A stretch of DNA of 64,000 nt from DASYTH01 sp036002505 (lineage in GTDB: Bacteria; Actinomycetota; Actinomycetes; Mycobacteriales; Pseudonocardiaceae), in the NCBI RefSeq assembly GCF_036002505.1, contig NZ_DASYTH010000217.1, positions 1 to 64,000 of the forward strand, in the 5' to 3' direction. The translations under genes were made by a program, and so were the position numbers. Positions 51,524 to 60,225 of the stretch are shown here, piece after piece. Under the pieces are notes generated by a model. That model was not told the DNA's origin and searched no databases. It was given only the letters and a program-made list of their open reading frames with translations. Every line of letters starts with the position of its first letter. Position 1 is the first letter of the stretch.

Positions 51524-51703
51524 GCTCCCCGCCCGACCTGTGCGCCGCCTGTGACCAGCCTGGGAAATCGAGTCCTCTATAGACAGTCGGGCGGCCGTGA
51601 CATTCGTCAGGATGCCCACGGCACGCAAACAGGTTGTAGACAGTTTCGGCGGCGCGGTTCTACCATGTCGGGTGCTCCCGAAGGGGCGAGCTTGGAGGGC
51701 ACC

Positions 51704-53215
51704 ATGTCCCGCACTCGCGTTCGTCGCTGGCTGGTTGGGTTTCTGGCGCTCGTGGTGGCGATGACCACGGTGTGGGTCGCAACTCCGGGGGCGGCGTCGG
51801 CGTCCCGGCGGGTGGCGTGCGCCGACCTTGCGCAGGTCCGCCTGCCGGAGGTGTCGAGCGCCTCGGCGGAGCTCGACACGGACGGGGAGGCGGCCGGGAT
51901 GACCGGCCTGCCGGAGTTCTGCCGGGTCGTGCTGACCGTGGTGCCGCAGATCGGCATCGAGGTGTGGTTGCCGACCGGTACGTACAACCGGCGGTTCGAA
52001 GCGGTGGGCGGCGGCGGATATGCCGGAGCCATCAGCTATCCGGCGCTGGCCAACGCCCTGCGGTCCGGGTACGCGACGGCGTCGACCGACACCGGGCACC
52101 AGGTGCGGGACGGGTCGTTCGCGCTGGGGCCGGACGGCCGGCTCAACCAGCAGCTGATCACCGATTTCGCGTCCCGCTCGCTGATCGAGCTCACGCTGAC
52201 GGCCAAGACGCTGATCCGGGCGTTCTACGGCCGGCCGGCCGAGTTCTCGTACTGGAACGGCTGCTCGACCGGGGGCCGGCAGGGCCTGATGCTGGCGCAG
52301 CGGCTGCCCGGCGCCTACGACGGCATTCTTTCCGGTGCCCCGGCGATCAACTGGGACCGGTTCATTCCGGCCGAGTTGTGGCCGCAGGTGGTCATGCGGC
52401 AGGAGTTGGGCGCCCCGATCGCGGCGTGCAAGCTCACCGCGGCCACCGAGGCCGCGGTGGCCCGATGCGACCGGAACGACGGCGTGGTCGACGGCGTGCT
52501 CGATGATCCACGCCGGTGTGACTTCGACCCCCGGTCCCTGATCGGCCAGGCGACGCCGTGCGGCGCGTTCACCGCCGCCGACGCCGGGGTGATCCAGGCG
52601 ATCTGGGACGGGCCGCGGACCACCGGCGGCCGGTCCCTGTGGTATGGGCTGACGCCAGGCACACCATTGAACGCTCTTGCCGGACCGGTGCCCTTTCCCA
52701 TCGCGGAGAACCACATCCGGTTCTGGGTCGAGCAGAATCCGCAGTTCGATTGGAAGACGCTCGACTACGCCGGCTTCGAGCGGGACTTTCGCGCCTCGCA
52801 GCGGCTGTTCAACGACGTCATCGGCACCGACGACCCCGACCTGTCCCGGTTCCGCGCCTCCGGCGGGCGGCTGCTCATCTGGCACGGCTGGGCCGACCCG
52901 CTCATCTTCCCCCAGGGCAGCATCGACTACTACCAGCGGGTGCTGGATCGCACGCACCGGGTTGGTGATTTCGCCCGGCTGTTCCTGGCGCCCGGTGTCG
53001 GACACTGCGGCGGCGGGTCCGGCCCGAACACCTTCGACATGTTCGGCACGCTGGTGAACTGGGTGGAGCACCGGTCGGCTCCGGACCGCATCATCGCGTC
53101 CACAGTGGAGAATGGTCAGGTGGTGCGGACCCGCCCGCTCTGTGCCTACCCGGGCGCCGCCCGCTACGACGGCAGGGGCGACCCGAACTCCGCCGCGAGC
53201 TTCGACTGCAGCTAG
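51704..53215 (+). CDS. Secreted tannase/feruloyl esterase family protein
   Basis: A 503-residue secreted esterase. Signal: VRRWLVGFLALVVAMTTVWV, cleavage after ASA. Nucleophile in NGCSTGGRQGLMLAQR; the lid and calcium-binding segment CDRNDGVVDGVLDDPRRCDF; the acid/His region LIWHGWADPLIFPQG and APGVGHCGGGSGPN. Cys pairs flank the triad as in the family (CSTGG and HCGGG). It likely releases ferulate or gallate from plant wall material, matching GH54/GH30/CBM2 enzymes in the window. GGAGGGCACC precedes the ATG. Confidence 0.92.
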   Translation: MSRTRVRRWLVGFLALVVAMTTVWVATPGAASASRRVACADLAQVRLPEVSSASAELDTDGEAAGMTGLPEFCRVVLTVVPQIGIEVWLPTGTYNRRFEAVGGGGYAGAISYPALANALRSGYATASTDTGHQVRDGSFALGPDGRLNQQLITDFASRSLIELTLTAKTLIRAFYGRPAEFSYWNGCSTGGRQGLMLAQRLPGAYDGILSGAPAINWDRFIPAELWPQVVMRQELGAPIAACKLTAATEAAVARCDRNDGVVDGVLDDPRRCDFDPRSLIGQATPCGAFTAADAGVIQAIWDGPRTTGGRSLWYGLTPGTPLNALAGPVPFPIAENHIRFWVEQNPQFDWKTLDYAGFERDFRASQRLFNDVIGTDDPDLSRFRASGGRLLIWHGWADPLIFPQGSIDYYQRVLDRTHRVGDFARLFLAPGVGHCGGGSGPNTFDMFGTLVNWVEHRSAPDRIIASTVENGQVVRTRPLCAYPGAARYDGRGDPNSAASFDCS

Positions 53216-53423
53216 CCCGCCTCTCCGGGATTTGAATGCGGTGGTTGCGTTCCGGCGAACAGTGCAGATACCGGGTTGATTGTGGCTGGGTGCCGTCACG
53301 GTCCCCTGAGGTTACTGCCGGATCCTGTGTTATTCGTGCGTTGACACGGGCTCTGTCGTTCAACAGACTACTTGCGCACATCAGCCGAATTGTCGACTGC
53401 CAGCGAAGGCGGGAGCGGGTGCG

Positions 53424-54653
53424 ATGAACGAGCGGCGGTTATCTCGACGGGGTGCGCTGGGCCTGCTGGGCGGGACGGCGCTGTCGGGGCTGGCGCTGTC
53501 CGGGTGCGGCAGCAGCGTCGGAGGTGGGTCGGGCGGCGGGGGCGGCAGCGGTGGTGGTGGGGGCGGTTCGGTCAAGGTGGGGTTGGTGATCCCGCAGGCG
53601 GGTGTGTACGCCCCGCTGGGCACGGACATGAAGCGGGCCTGGGACCTGTGGCTGGAGAAGAACAACGGGAAGTTCGGCAACTACACGGTGTCCACTGTGG
53701 TCGGTGACGAGGGGGAGACACCGCAGACCGGGGTGCCGGCGGTGCAGAAGCTGCTGCAGAGCGACCAGTGCGACGTGCTGGTGGGCATCGTGAACTCGTC
53801 CACCGCGTTGGGCGTGCGGGACATGGTGATCGAGGCGAAGAAGCTGCTCCTGATCAGCAACGCCGGCGCCGGGGACCTGACCGCGAAGGCGGCATCGCCG
53901 TACGTGTGGCGCACCTCGTTCACCAACGCCCAAGTGGCCGCGGCCATGGGCAAGCACCTGGCCGGCCAGCGTTTCAAGGACGCGGTGTACGCCATCGCTC
54001 CGGACTACGCCGCCGGCGCCGAGGCGATCGCGGGCTTCACCAAGGCGTTCCAGGCCGGTGGCGGCGCGATCGCCGGCTCGGCCAAGCCGCCATTCGGCAA
54101 AACCCAGGACTACCAACCATTCCTGTCCACCATCCGGTCGTCCGGCGCCAAGGCCACGTTCTGCTTCTTCGCCGGTGCCGAGGCCGTCGCGTTCGTCAAG
54201 CAGTACGCCCAGTTCGGGCTGGCCGGCACGATTCCGTTGTACGGCTCGGGGTTCCTCACCGAGGGCGGGGTGCTCAAGGCCCAGGGCGAGGCCGCGCTGG
54301 GCGTGCAGACCGCGCTGCACTACACCAGCGAGCTGGACAACCCGGCGAACAAGGATTTCGTCGCCGCCTACAAGGCCAAGTACAACGAACCGCCGACCGT
54401 CTACTCGGCACAGACCTGGGACGCGGCCGCGGTGCTCAACCGGGCGTTGAAGTCGGCCGGCGGGGTGGACGGCGACAGTGTGTCGAAGGCGCTGGGCTCG
54501 GTCGGCACGATCGAGGACAGCCCGCGCGGCCCGTGGAGCTTCGCCGGGCAGACGCCCAAGCAGAAGTTCTACCTGCGCAAGGTGGACAAGAGCGGCAGCG
54601 GCTACGTCAACACGGTGGTGGCCGAGCTCGGTGACCTGTCGCAGGATGTGTGA
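53424..54653 (+). CDS. Branched-chain amino-acid-type ABC importer, substrate-binding lipoprotein
   Basis: A 409-residue periplasmic-binding-protein-like lipoprotein of the LivJ type. N-terminal RRLSRRGALGLLGGTALSGL with lipobox LSGCG is a Tat/lipoprotein signal, followed by a Gly/Ser linker. Domain features: VKVGLVIPQAGVYAPLGTDM, LVGIVNSSTALGVRDMV, PTVYSAQTWDAAAVLNRAL. Ligand may be an amino acid, amide, urea or an aromatic acid. First gene of a complete livJHMGF-type operon. Confidence 0.92.
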   Translation: MNERRLSRRGALGLLGGTALSGLALSGCGSSVGGGSGGGGGSGGGGGGSVKVGLVIPQAGVYAPLGTDMKRAWDLWLEKNNGKFGNYTVSTVVGDEGETPQTGVPAVQKLLQSDQCDVLVGIVNSSTALGVRDMVIEAKKLLLISNAGAGDLTAKAASPYVWRTSFTNAQVAAAMGKHLAGQRFKDAVYAIAPDYAAGAEAIAGFTKAFQAGGGAIAGSAKPPFGKTQDYQPFLSTIRSSGAKATFCFFAGAEAVAFVKQYAQFGLAGTIPLYGSGFLTEGGVLKAQGEAALGVQTALHYTSELDNPANKDFVAAYKAKYNEPPTVYSAQTWDAAAVLNRALKSAGGVDGDSVSKALGSVGTIEDSPRGPWSFAGQTPKQKFYLRKVDKSGSGYVNTVVAELGDLSQDV

Positions 54654-54720
54654 GTGAGCGAGCTTGCGAGCGAGCCATTGAACGCAGCCCTGCCGCCGAA
54701 CCTGCGAGGCGACAGGTATG

Positions 54721-54746
54721 CCATCACCGAGCTTGCGAGGTGATGG
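54721..54746 (+). promoter_or_regulatory. Start-codon-proximal hairpin with GAGCTTGCGA loop (livH)
   Basis: CCATCACC and GGTGATGG form a perfect 8-bp stem around GAGCTTGCGA, 4 nt before the GTG start. The loop is identical to that at 23439-23468, and the arms differ compensatorily. Confidence 0.55.
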
Positions 54747-54750
54747 CCCA

Positions 54751-55635
54751 GTGCTTACCTGGCTGGATGCGAACCTGGTCAGCATCCTCAACGGGGTCGC
54801 CATCGGCTTCCTGCTGTTCATCCTGGCCATCGGGCTGTCGCTGATCTTCGGCATGATGGACGTGCTGAATTTGGCGCACGGGGCGCTGTTCCTGCTCGGC
54901 GCCTACCTGGCCTGGATGCTGGCCGGTGCCGATCCGGGCTGGGGCGCTTTTGCGCTCGCGCTCGTGGTCGCCGGGCTGGTGGGGCTCGCCTGCGGTGGGG
55001 CGCTCGCGGTCATGGTCGAGCCGCTGCGCCGGCGCGGTCACCTCGACCAGGCCCTGCTCACGCTGGGCGTGGCCCTGGTGGTGTCCGAACTGCTGGCGGT
55101 GTTCTTCGGCCGGGACGTCCGGGCGGTGAACCCGCCGCCCGGGCTGGACCGCACGGTCACGGTGCTCGGCGAGGCGTACCCGGTGTACCGGCTCGCGCTG
55201 ATCGGGGCCGGGGCGGTGCTGGCCGTGGTGGTGCACCTGGTGGTGGAGCGGACCACGGTCGGCTCCCTGGTCCGGGCCACCGTGGCGGACCGGGACATGG
55301 TGTCCGCGATCGGGGTGGACAACCGGAAGGTCCGGCTCGCCGTGCTGGGCCTCGGCTCACTGATGGCCGCGGTCGCCGGGGTGCTCGGCGCGCCCATCTA
55401 CGGCGCCCGGCCCGGCCTCGACGCGACCGTGCTGATCCTGGCGCTGGTCGTGGTCGTGATCGGCGGGCTGGGCTCGGTGCGCGGCGCGCTGGTCGCCGCG
55501 CTGCTGATCGGTCAGATCGAGTCGCTGGGCCGGGCGCTGCTGGCCGACGCGGCCTCGTTCGTCCTGTTCGGCGCCCTGGCGATCGTGCTCATCGCACGCC
55601 CACAAGGCCTCTTCACCCGGTCGGGAGCGAGCTGA
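54751..55635 (+). CDS. Branched-chain amino-acid-type ABC importer permease, LivH type
   Basis: A 294-residue membrane permease: N-terminal LNGVAIGFLLFILAIGLSLI, FGMMDVLNLAHGALFLLGAY (classic LivH), and the EAA-like segment RATVADRDMVSAIGVDNRKV. The GTG at 54751 is preferred to the ORF start at 54718 because the ribosome site (GAGG) sits in the hairpin just upstream, and the 11 extra residues derive from it. One-nt overlap with the LivM gene. Confidence 0.92.
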   Translation: MLTWLDANLVSILNGVAIGFLLFILAIGLSLIFGMMDVLNLAHGALFLLGAYLAWMLAGADPGWGAFALALVVAGLVGLACGGALAVMVEPLRRRGHLDQALLTLGVALVVSELLAVFFGRDVRAVNPPPGLDRTVTVLGEAYPVYRLALIGAGAVLAVVVHLVVERTTVGSLVRATVADRDMVSAIGVDNRKVRLAVLGLGSLMAAVAGVLGAPIYGARPGLDATVLILALVVVVIGGLGSVRGALVAALLIGQIESLGRALLADAASFVLFGALAIVLIARPQGLFTRSGAS

Positions 55636-56606
55636 TGCGGGCCCGACTGGGATACGCCGGCGGGGCGGCCGTGCTGGTGCTTGCCGCCGCGCCGTATTTT
55701 CTCGCCCCGTACGCGACCACCACGCTCACCCGGATGCTGGTGTTCGCGCTGCTGGCGGCGAGTTTGGACCTGCTGGTCGGGTTCGCCGGCCTGCCCGCGC
55801 TCGGGCACGCCGCCTACGTCGGGGTCGGGGCCTACGCCGCGGCCTGGTTCGCCAAGAACGTCGGCAGCGCCGGCCCGGTCCCGCTGGTGATCGCCCTGGG
55901 CGCGGGCGCGGTGGCCGCTGCGGCCACCGGCTGGGTGGCGGTGCGCACGCACGGGGTGTTCTTCCTGATGCTCACCCTGGCCATCGGCGAGATCGTCGCG
56001 CAGGCGGCGGAAACCTGGGAGCCGGTGACCGGCGGCTCCAACGGCCTCTACGGCGTCCCGGCCACCCGGATCGGCGACACCCCGCTGGCCGTCGCCGGTG
56101 TCTACTGGTACGTGCTGGCCGCGTTCGTCGTCGGATTTCTGGTGCTGTGGCTGGTGTCCCGCTCCCCCTTCGGCGCGGCGCTGCGCGGAATCCGGGACAA
56201 CGAACCGAGAATGCGTGCGCTGGGCTACGCCACCCGGCGCTACAAATATCTGGCCTTCGTCCTGTCCGGTGCGATCGCCGGGCTGGCCGGCGGGCTGCTC
56301 GCCGCGCAGCAACGCCTTGTCACACCGTCGGATCTGGGTTTCACCACGGCCGCGCTGGCGCTGCTCGCGGTGATCATCGGCGGGTCCGGCAGCCTGTGGG
56401 GTCCGTGCCTGGGCGCCGCCGTGGTGATCGTCGTACGGGACGTGGTCGGCCCGGACATCGACGGGCACGGCCCGCTGCTGCTCGGCCTGGTGTTCATCCT
56501 CGTGGTGTACTTGCTCCCCCGGGGCGCGGCCGGTCTCCAGTGGCCCACCCGAAACCGGCCCACAGCTCCCCCAGCCCGCGCGTTGGAGGAGGCGAGGCGA
56601 TCGTGA
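55635..56606 (+). CDS. Branched-chain amino-acid-type ABC importer permease, LivM type
   Basis: A 323-residue second permease. Diagnostic segments: LLVGFAGLPALGHAAYVGVG, VRTHGVFFLMLTLAIGEIVA, the EAA-like GAALRGIRDNEPRMRALGYA and the C-terminal GSGSLWGPCLGAAVVIVV. About nine helices are predicted. The ATG overlaps the LivH stop (TGATG). Its end overlaps the LivG start (GTGA), so the operon is tightly coupled. Confidence 0.93.
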   Translation: MRARLGYAGGAAVLVLAAAPYFLAPYATTTLTRMLVFALLAASLDLLVGFAGLPALGHAAYVGVGAYAAAWFAKNVGSAGPVPLVIALGAGAVAAAATGWVAVRTHGVFFLMLTLAIGEIVAQAAETWEPVTGGSNGLYGVPATRIGDTPLAVAGVYWYVLAAFVVGFLVLWLVSRSPFGAALRGIRDNEPRMRALGYATRRYKYLAFVLSGAIAGLAGGLLAAQQRLVTPSDLGFTTAALALLAVIIGGSGSLWGPCLGAAVVIVVRDVVGPDIDGHGPLLLGLVFILVVYLLPRGAAGLQWPTRNRPTAPPARALEEARRS

Positions 56607-57373
56607 CCGCGGCGCTGTCGTGCCAGTCGGTGAGCCGGACCTTTGGTGCGCTGCGGGCGGTCGACGGCGTGGATCTGGAGATCCGGCCGGGTGCCCGGCA
56701 CGCCCTGATCGGGCCCAACGGGGCGGGCAAGACCACGCTGTTCCGGTTGATCACCGGGCTGCTACGGGTCTCCGGCGGACAGGTCTCGTTGGGCGGGCGG
56801 GACATCACCCGGCTCTCCGAGGTGCGCCGCGCCCGGCTCGGCATCGGGCAGACCCTCCAGCACGCCAGCCTGTTCGGCTCGATGACCGCCGCGGAGAACG
56901 TCGCGCTGGCCGTACGCCGGCACGTCCCGCCGGTGCCGGTACGGGAGCGGGCGGTGTGGGCACGGGTGGACGAGTTGCTCACCGGCGTGGGGCTCGCCGG
57001 GCGGGGCCGGGTCGCCGCCGCCGCGCTTTCCCACGGCGAGCGCAAGCAGCTCGAGCTGGCACTGGCGCTCGCCGGCCGGCCGCGGGTGCTGCTGATGGAC
57101 GAGCCGGCCGCGGGCATGTCCGCCGCCGACCGCGCCCGGCTGGCCGGCCTGGTGCGCGCCCTGCCCGAGTCGGTCACGATCCTGTTCGTCGAGCACGATC
57201 TCGACCTGGTCTTCGACCTGGCCACCGAGGTCACCGTGCTGAGCCTCGGAAGGGTGCTGCTCACCGGCACCCCCGCCGAGGTCCGGTCCAGCCCCGAGGT
57301 GCGTACCGCCTACCTCGGCACCGCCCGCGACGAGCCACTGTTCCTCGGAGAAGCCGATGTTCCTGCGAGTTGA
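56603..57373 (+). CDS. Branched-chain amino-acid-type ABC importer ATPase, LivG type
   Basis: A 256-residue ATPase. Walker A GPNGAGKTTLFRLI, signature LSHGERKQLELALAL, Walker B VLLMDEPAAGM and H-loop ILFVEHDLDLVFDLA, with the LivG-type C-terminal GTPAEVRSSPEVRTAYLG. The GTG start overlaps the LivM stop by 4 nt. It overlaps the LivF gene by 17 nt. Confidence 0.94.
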   Translation: MTAALSCQSVSRTFGALRAVDGVDLEIRPGARHALIGPNGAGKTTLFRLITGLLRVSGGQVSLGGRDITRLSEVRRARLGIGQTLQHASLFGSMTAAENVALAVRRHVPPVPVRERAVWARVDELLTGVGLAGRGRVAAAALSHGERKQLELALALAGRPRVLLMDEPAAGMSAADRARLAGLVRALPESVTILFVEHDLDLVFDLATEVTVLSLGRVLLTGTPAEVRSSPEVRTAYLGTARDEPLFLGEADVPAS

Positions 57374-58052
57374 CGGCCTCACCTCCGGCTACGCCGGCAG
57401 CACCGTGATCCGTGACGTCAGCTTCACCCTGGACCGCGGCGCGACCCTCGGCCTGCTCGGCCGCAACGGCGCCGGCAAGACCACGCTGATCATGACCCTG
57501 ATGGGCCTGGTCCCGCCCACCGCCGGAACCATCTCCCTCAACGGCGTGCCGCTGGCCGGCCGCCGGCCCGACCAGATCGCCCGGGCCGGCGTCGCCCTCG
57601 TGCCGCAGGGCCGCCGGATCTGGCCAACCCTCACCGTCGCCGAGCACCTGACCCTGGCCGCCCGCCGTCCCGGTCCACTATGGACGGTGGACAACATGTT
57701 CGACATCTTCCCGGTGCTGAAAGCCCGGTGGCGCCAACCCGCCGGCCGCCTCTCCGGCGGCGAGCAGCAGATGCTCGCCATCGCCCGGGCCCTGCTCACC
57801 AACCCGGCCCTGGTGCTGCTGGACGAACCCTCCGAAGGCCTCGCACCCTCCCTTGTGGACACCATGGCGGACACCCTGGCCATCCTGACCGCCGGCGGCG
57901 TCGCCGTCCTCCTGGTCGAGCAGGACCTGCACCTCGCCTTCCAGGCGTGCGAGCGGATCGCCGTGCTGGACAAGGGAACCATCGCGCACCGTGCCAGCAC
58001 CGCGGAGTTCCGCCGCGACCAGGACACCGCCCACCGCCTGCTCGGTGTCTAA
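57357..58052 (+). CDS. Branched-chain amino-acid-type ABC importer ATPase, LivF type
   Basis: A 231-residue ATPase completing the importer. Walker A GRNGAGKTTLIMTL, the LivF hallmark VALVPQGRRIWPTLTVAEHL, signature LSGGEQQMLAIARAL, and Walker B LVLLDEPSEGLAP. It converges with a PaaX-like regulator gene across repeat array 3. The substrate is undetermined; the PaaX neighbour makes an aromatic acid or amide conceivable, which is inference. Confidence 0.94.
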   Translation: MFLRVDGLTSGYAGSTVIRDVSFTLDRGATLGLLGRNGAGKTTLIMTLMGLVPPTAGTISLNGVPLAGRRPDQIARAGVALVPQGRRIWPTLTVAEHLTLAARRPGPLWTVDNMFDIFPVLKARWRQPAGRLSGGEQQMLAIARALLTNPALVLLDEPSEGLAPSLVDTMADTLAILTAGGVAVLLVEQDLHLAFQACERIAVLDKGTIAHRASTAEFRRDQDTAHRLLGV

Positions 58053-58089
58053 CCAGCCAGCTCAGCCCACCGGCGCTGCCCGCCCCCCA

Positions 58090-58322
58090 CGCATGTTGGC
58101 CTCATACGTCGCTGTGTTGGCCTCTGGCGTTGTCATGTTGGCCTCTGGCGTTGTCATGTTGGCCGACGGCGTCGTGGTGGGCCTCCACGACCATTGCCGG
58201 ATTCTCCGGGTCGTTCCCGATCTCCCATTCCGCGGGCCGCCGTAGCCTACAAACACAACGACGTGACACGCCAACACACCAACGCAGGAGGCCAAGACAA
58301 CGACGTGAGAGGCCAACACACG
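58090..58322. repeat. Inverted 21-bp repeat arrays between convergent genes, array 3
   Basis: About four 21-bp units (GTTGGCCTCTGGCGTTGTCA-type, 58093-58172), an 80-bp spacer, then about three units in reverse orientation (GCCAACACACCAACGC-type, 58254-58322). It sits between the livF and PaaX-like stop codons. Confidence 0.8.
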
Positions 58323-58325
58323 GTT

Positions 58326-59156
58326 TCAGCCGGCCAGTTCGGCCCACCGGCGCTGGGCGGCTTCGCGCCAGCGGGCGTGCCGGTCGTTGAACAGTTTCGT
58401 CGCCCGCGCTCCGATCCAGCGTGCCGGCAGCAGGCTGGCCGGCAATTGCGGGTCCAGGAAAGGGAACCGGCGCCACTCGTGCACCAGGGTGGCCTGCGCG
58501 CGGAACACGTCGTCGGCCGACTTCGGCGCCAGCCGGCTGAACTCGGCGATGAACTCCGCGTACCGGCGCGCCAGGTCGTCGATGCTCCACGCGGCGGCGA
58601 CCATCTCCGCCTCCCGGCCCAGCCCGCCGTAACTGGCCACGAAGGACATCACCGGGCCCGGGAGCGCCAGCTCGTCCAGGATCAGCTTGGCCTCGGCCTC
58701 CGCCTCCGGCCGCGGCGTGATCCACACCCCCGGCGTCGGCGACCCGAACCCCGCCCAGGCCAGCCGGGTGCGCAGCCGGTGCCGCAGCTCCCGCATCGAC
58801 TCCGGGATCGACACCAGCAGCACCAGCCACTGGCCCTCCCACGCCGGATCACCGCTGCCGAAACCGTAGATCCGCTCCGCACCCTCCACCAGCAACCGCC
58901 GGCCCGGCTTGGTCAGCCGCCACCGCACCCGCCGGCCCACCCGCTCGGACTCCAGCCATCCCTCCGCGCCGGTCCGGGCCAGCACCTGCCGCGCCGACTT
59001 CACCTCCACCCCGAACAGCCCCAGCGCGTCGACCAGCGCCCCGGTCCACACCGGCCCGTCCATCGGCAGCACGAACTCCCCCAGCACGGTCATCAGCAGC
59101 GACCGCGCGCTGCCCCCGCCCACCTCACGACGACGACTCACCACCGGATGCGACAC
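58326..59156 (-). CDS. PaaX-family transcriptional regulator
   Basis: A 276-residue GntR-superfamily-like regulator of the PaaX type. N-terminal wHTH segments are ARSLLMTVLGEFVLPMDGPV, then VWTGALVDALGLFGVEVKSA and VGRRVRWRLTKPGRRLL. The central PaaX segment is WEGQWLVLLVSIPESMRELR, followed by HRLRTRLAWAGFGSPTPGVW, and the C-terminal domain has FPFLDPQLPASLLPARWIG. PaaX represses phenylacetate catabolism in E. coli; actinobacterial paralogues control diverse acyl-CoA or aromatic pathways. The GTG at 59156 gives the shortest N-terminus compatible with the family. It may control the convergent Liv operon only in trans. Confidence 0.88.
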   Translation of the reverse strand: MSHPVVSRRREVGGGSARSLLMTVLGEFVLPMDGPVWTGALVDALGLFGVEVKSARQVLARTGAEGWLESERVGRRVRWRLTKPGRRLLVEGAERIYGFGSGDPAWEGQWLVLLVSIPESMRELRHRLRTRLAWAGFGSPTPGVWITPRPEAEAEAKLILDELALPGPVMSFVASYGGLGREAEMVAAAWSIDDLARRYAEFIAEFSRLAPKSADDVFRAQATLVHEWRRFPFLDPQLPASLLPARWIGARATKLFNDRHARWREAAQRRWAELAG

Positions 59157-59173
59157 ACCAGGATTATGCGGGG

Positions 59174-59644
59174 TCAGGCGAAGTGGGCGAGGTCGTCCAG
59201 GGCGTGGGCGGCGGCGTAGTTGCCGGCGGAACCGCTGTCGCTGTGGTCGTGGTCGAGGATGATCCGCCAGGTGCCGTCCTGTTTGCGGGCGACGGTGTGG
59301 AATTCCGCGAAGTGTCGGTGGGGTTCGGCGCCGGGCGGGGTGACGGTGAGGCGGTAGATGCCGCGTTCGCTGGCGTTGTCGCCGGCGGCGATGCGCTCGG
59401 TGAAGCGGAAGTCGATGTCCATGAGCGTGCTGGTGGCGGCGAGTCGGGTGAAGGCCGGGCGGACCCGGGCGGCGTAGTCGTCGAGACTGCCGAGCCACTT
59501 CTCGTCGGCTTCGACCCGGAGCAGGTCGGCCGAGTGCAGGGCGAGGTAGGCGTCGGCGTCCATCCGGGCGTAGGCGGCGCGGAACGGCTCCCAGATGTCG
59601 CGGTTGAGCTCGCGCAGAAGCTCGGCGGAGGGCATGGGCGGCAT
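59174..59644 (-). CDS. NTF2-like/SnoaL-type (DUF4440) protein
   Basis: A 156-residue cone-fold protein: LLRELNRDIWEPFRAAYARM, DADAYLALHSADLLRVEADE, the YRLTVTPPGAEPHRHFAEFH strand and QDGTWRIILDHDHS. Such proteins act as ketosteroid-isomerase-like enzymes or as ligand-binding helpers; no function can be given. It lies just upstream of the PaaX-like gene on the same strand, 17 nt away, and could be co-transcribed with it. Confidence 0.75.
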   Translation of the reverse strand: MPPMPSAELLRELNRDIWEPFRAAYARMDADAYLALHSADLLRVEADEKWLGSLDDYAARVRPAFTRLAATSTLMDIDFRFTERIAAGDNASERGIYRLTVTPPGAEPHRHFAEFHTVARKQDGTWRIILDHDHSDSGSAGNYAAAHALDDLAHFA

Positions 59645-59663
59645 CGTAGGTCGCGGAAACGGG

Positions 59664-59920
59664 CTAGGACGACCGGTTTCCGCCGGCCGGCACCGTGCGG
59701 CGGAGGAGGGTGAGGGCGGTCAGCGGGAACAGCAGGACCGAGAGCAGGCCCGCGCAGACCAGGGCGGTGGCGGTGACGGCGCCGCGGCCGAACAGCCGCG
59801 CGTACAGCAGCAGGCCGCGGACCACGAGCAGAGCGAGCAGGAACAGCGGCACCCTGATCAGGTCGGCCGGGCTGGCGAGCAGAGCGCCGAGGATGCTCTC
59901 CAGCCCGAACCGCTCGGGAG
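59664..59920 (-). pseudogene. C-terminal remnant of a membrane antiporter-like protein
   Basis: The frame reads ILGALLASPADLIRVPLFLL, then ALLVVRGLLLYARLFGR and VCAGLLSVLLFPLTALTLLR. This resembles the last helices of a Kef/NhaP-type cation:proton antiporter. Its upstream end is palindrome copy 7, with the rest of the gene missing. The ORF start inside the palindrome (59987) is not biological. The family call is tentative. Confidence 0.4.
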
Positions 59921-59977
59921 GTGCGGTGAATGCGTCTTTCCTCACGCCCAGTGCGAGAAAGGACGCATTCACCGCAC
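59921..59977. repeat. Long palindrome, GTGCGGTGAATGCG subtype, copy 7
   Basis: Arms GTGCGGTGAATGCGTC and GACGCATTCACCGCAC form a perfect 16-bp stem, extendable, around the loop TCACGCCCAGTGCGAG. Same subtype as copy 1 (2061-2117). It separates the antiporter remnant from the anti-sigma gene. Confidence 0.85.
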
Positions 59978-59979
59978 TC

Positions 59980-60225
59980 CTAGGCACCCGGCGGGGTGGG
60001 GCGGGGCCAGTCGCGGAAGGCGGCGAGGAGGCGGTCGCGGGCCTCGCCGGAGAGGGTGGCGGGGGGTAATTCGCCCAGGGCGTCGATGGTCCGGCGGAAC
60101 TGGTCGAGGTAGAGCTCGCAGCCGGGGCACTCGGCGAGGTGCTCGACGAAGCGGCGTTCCGTCGTCGGGTCGAGGGTGCCGTCGAGGAAGGCGGTGACCA
60201 GTTCGACCAGTTCGTCGCAGTTCAC
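59980..60225 (-). CDS. Anti-sigma factor, zinc-finger (zf-HC2) type
   Basis: An 81-residue protein with the anti-sigma zinc motif H-x3-C-x2-C (EHLAECPGC) preceded by CDELVELVTAFLDGTLDP. It has no membrane segment, so it is a soluble ZAS-type anti-sigma factor that should bind the ECF sigma encoded just upstream. The ATG overlaps the sigma stop (60222-60225). Confidence 0.88.
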   Translation of the reverse strand: MNCDELVELVTAFLDGTLDPTTERRFVEHLAECPGCELYLDQFRRTIDALGELPPATLSGEARDRLLAAFRDWPRPTPPGA

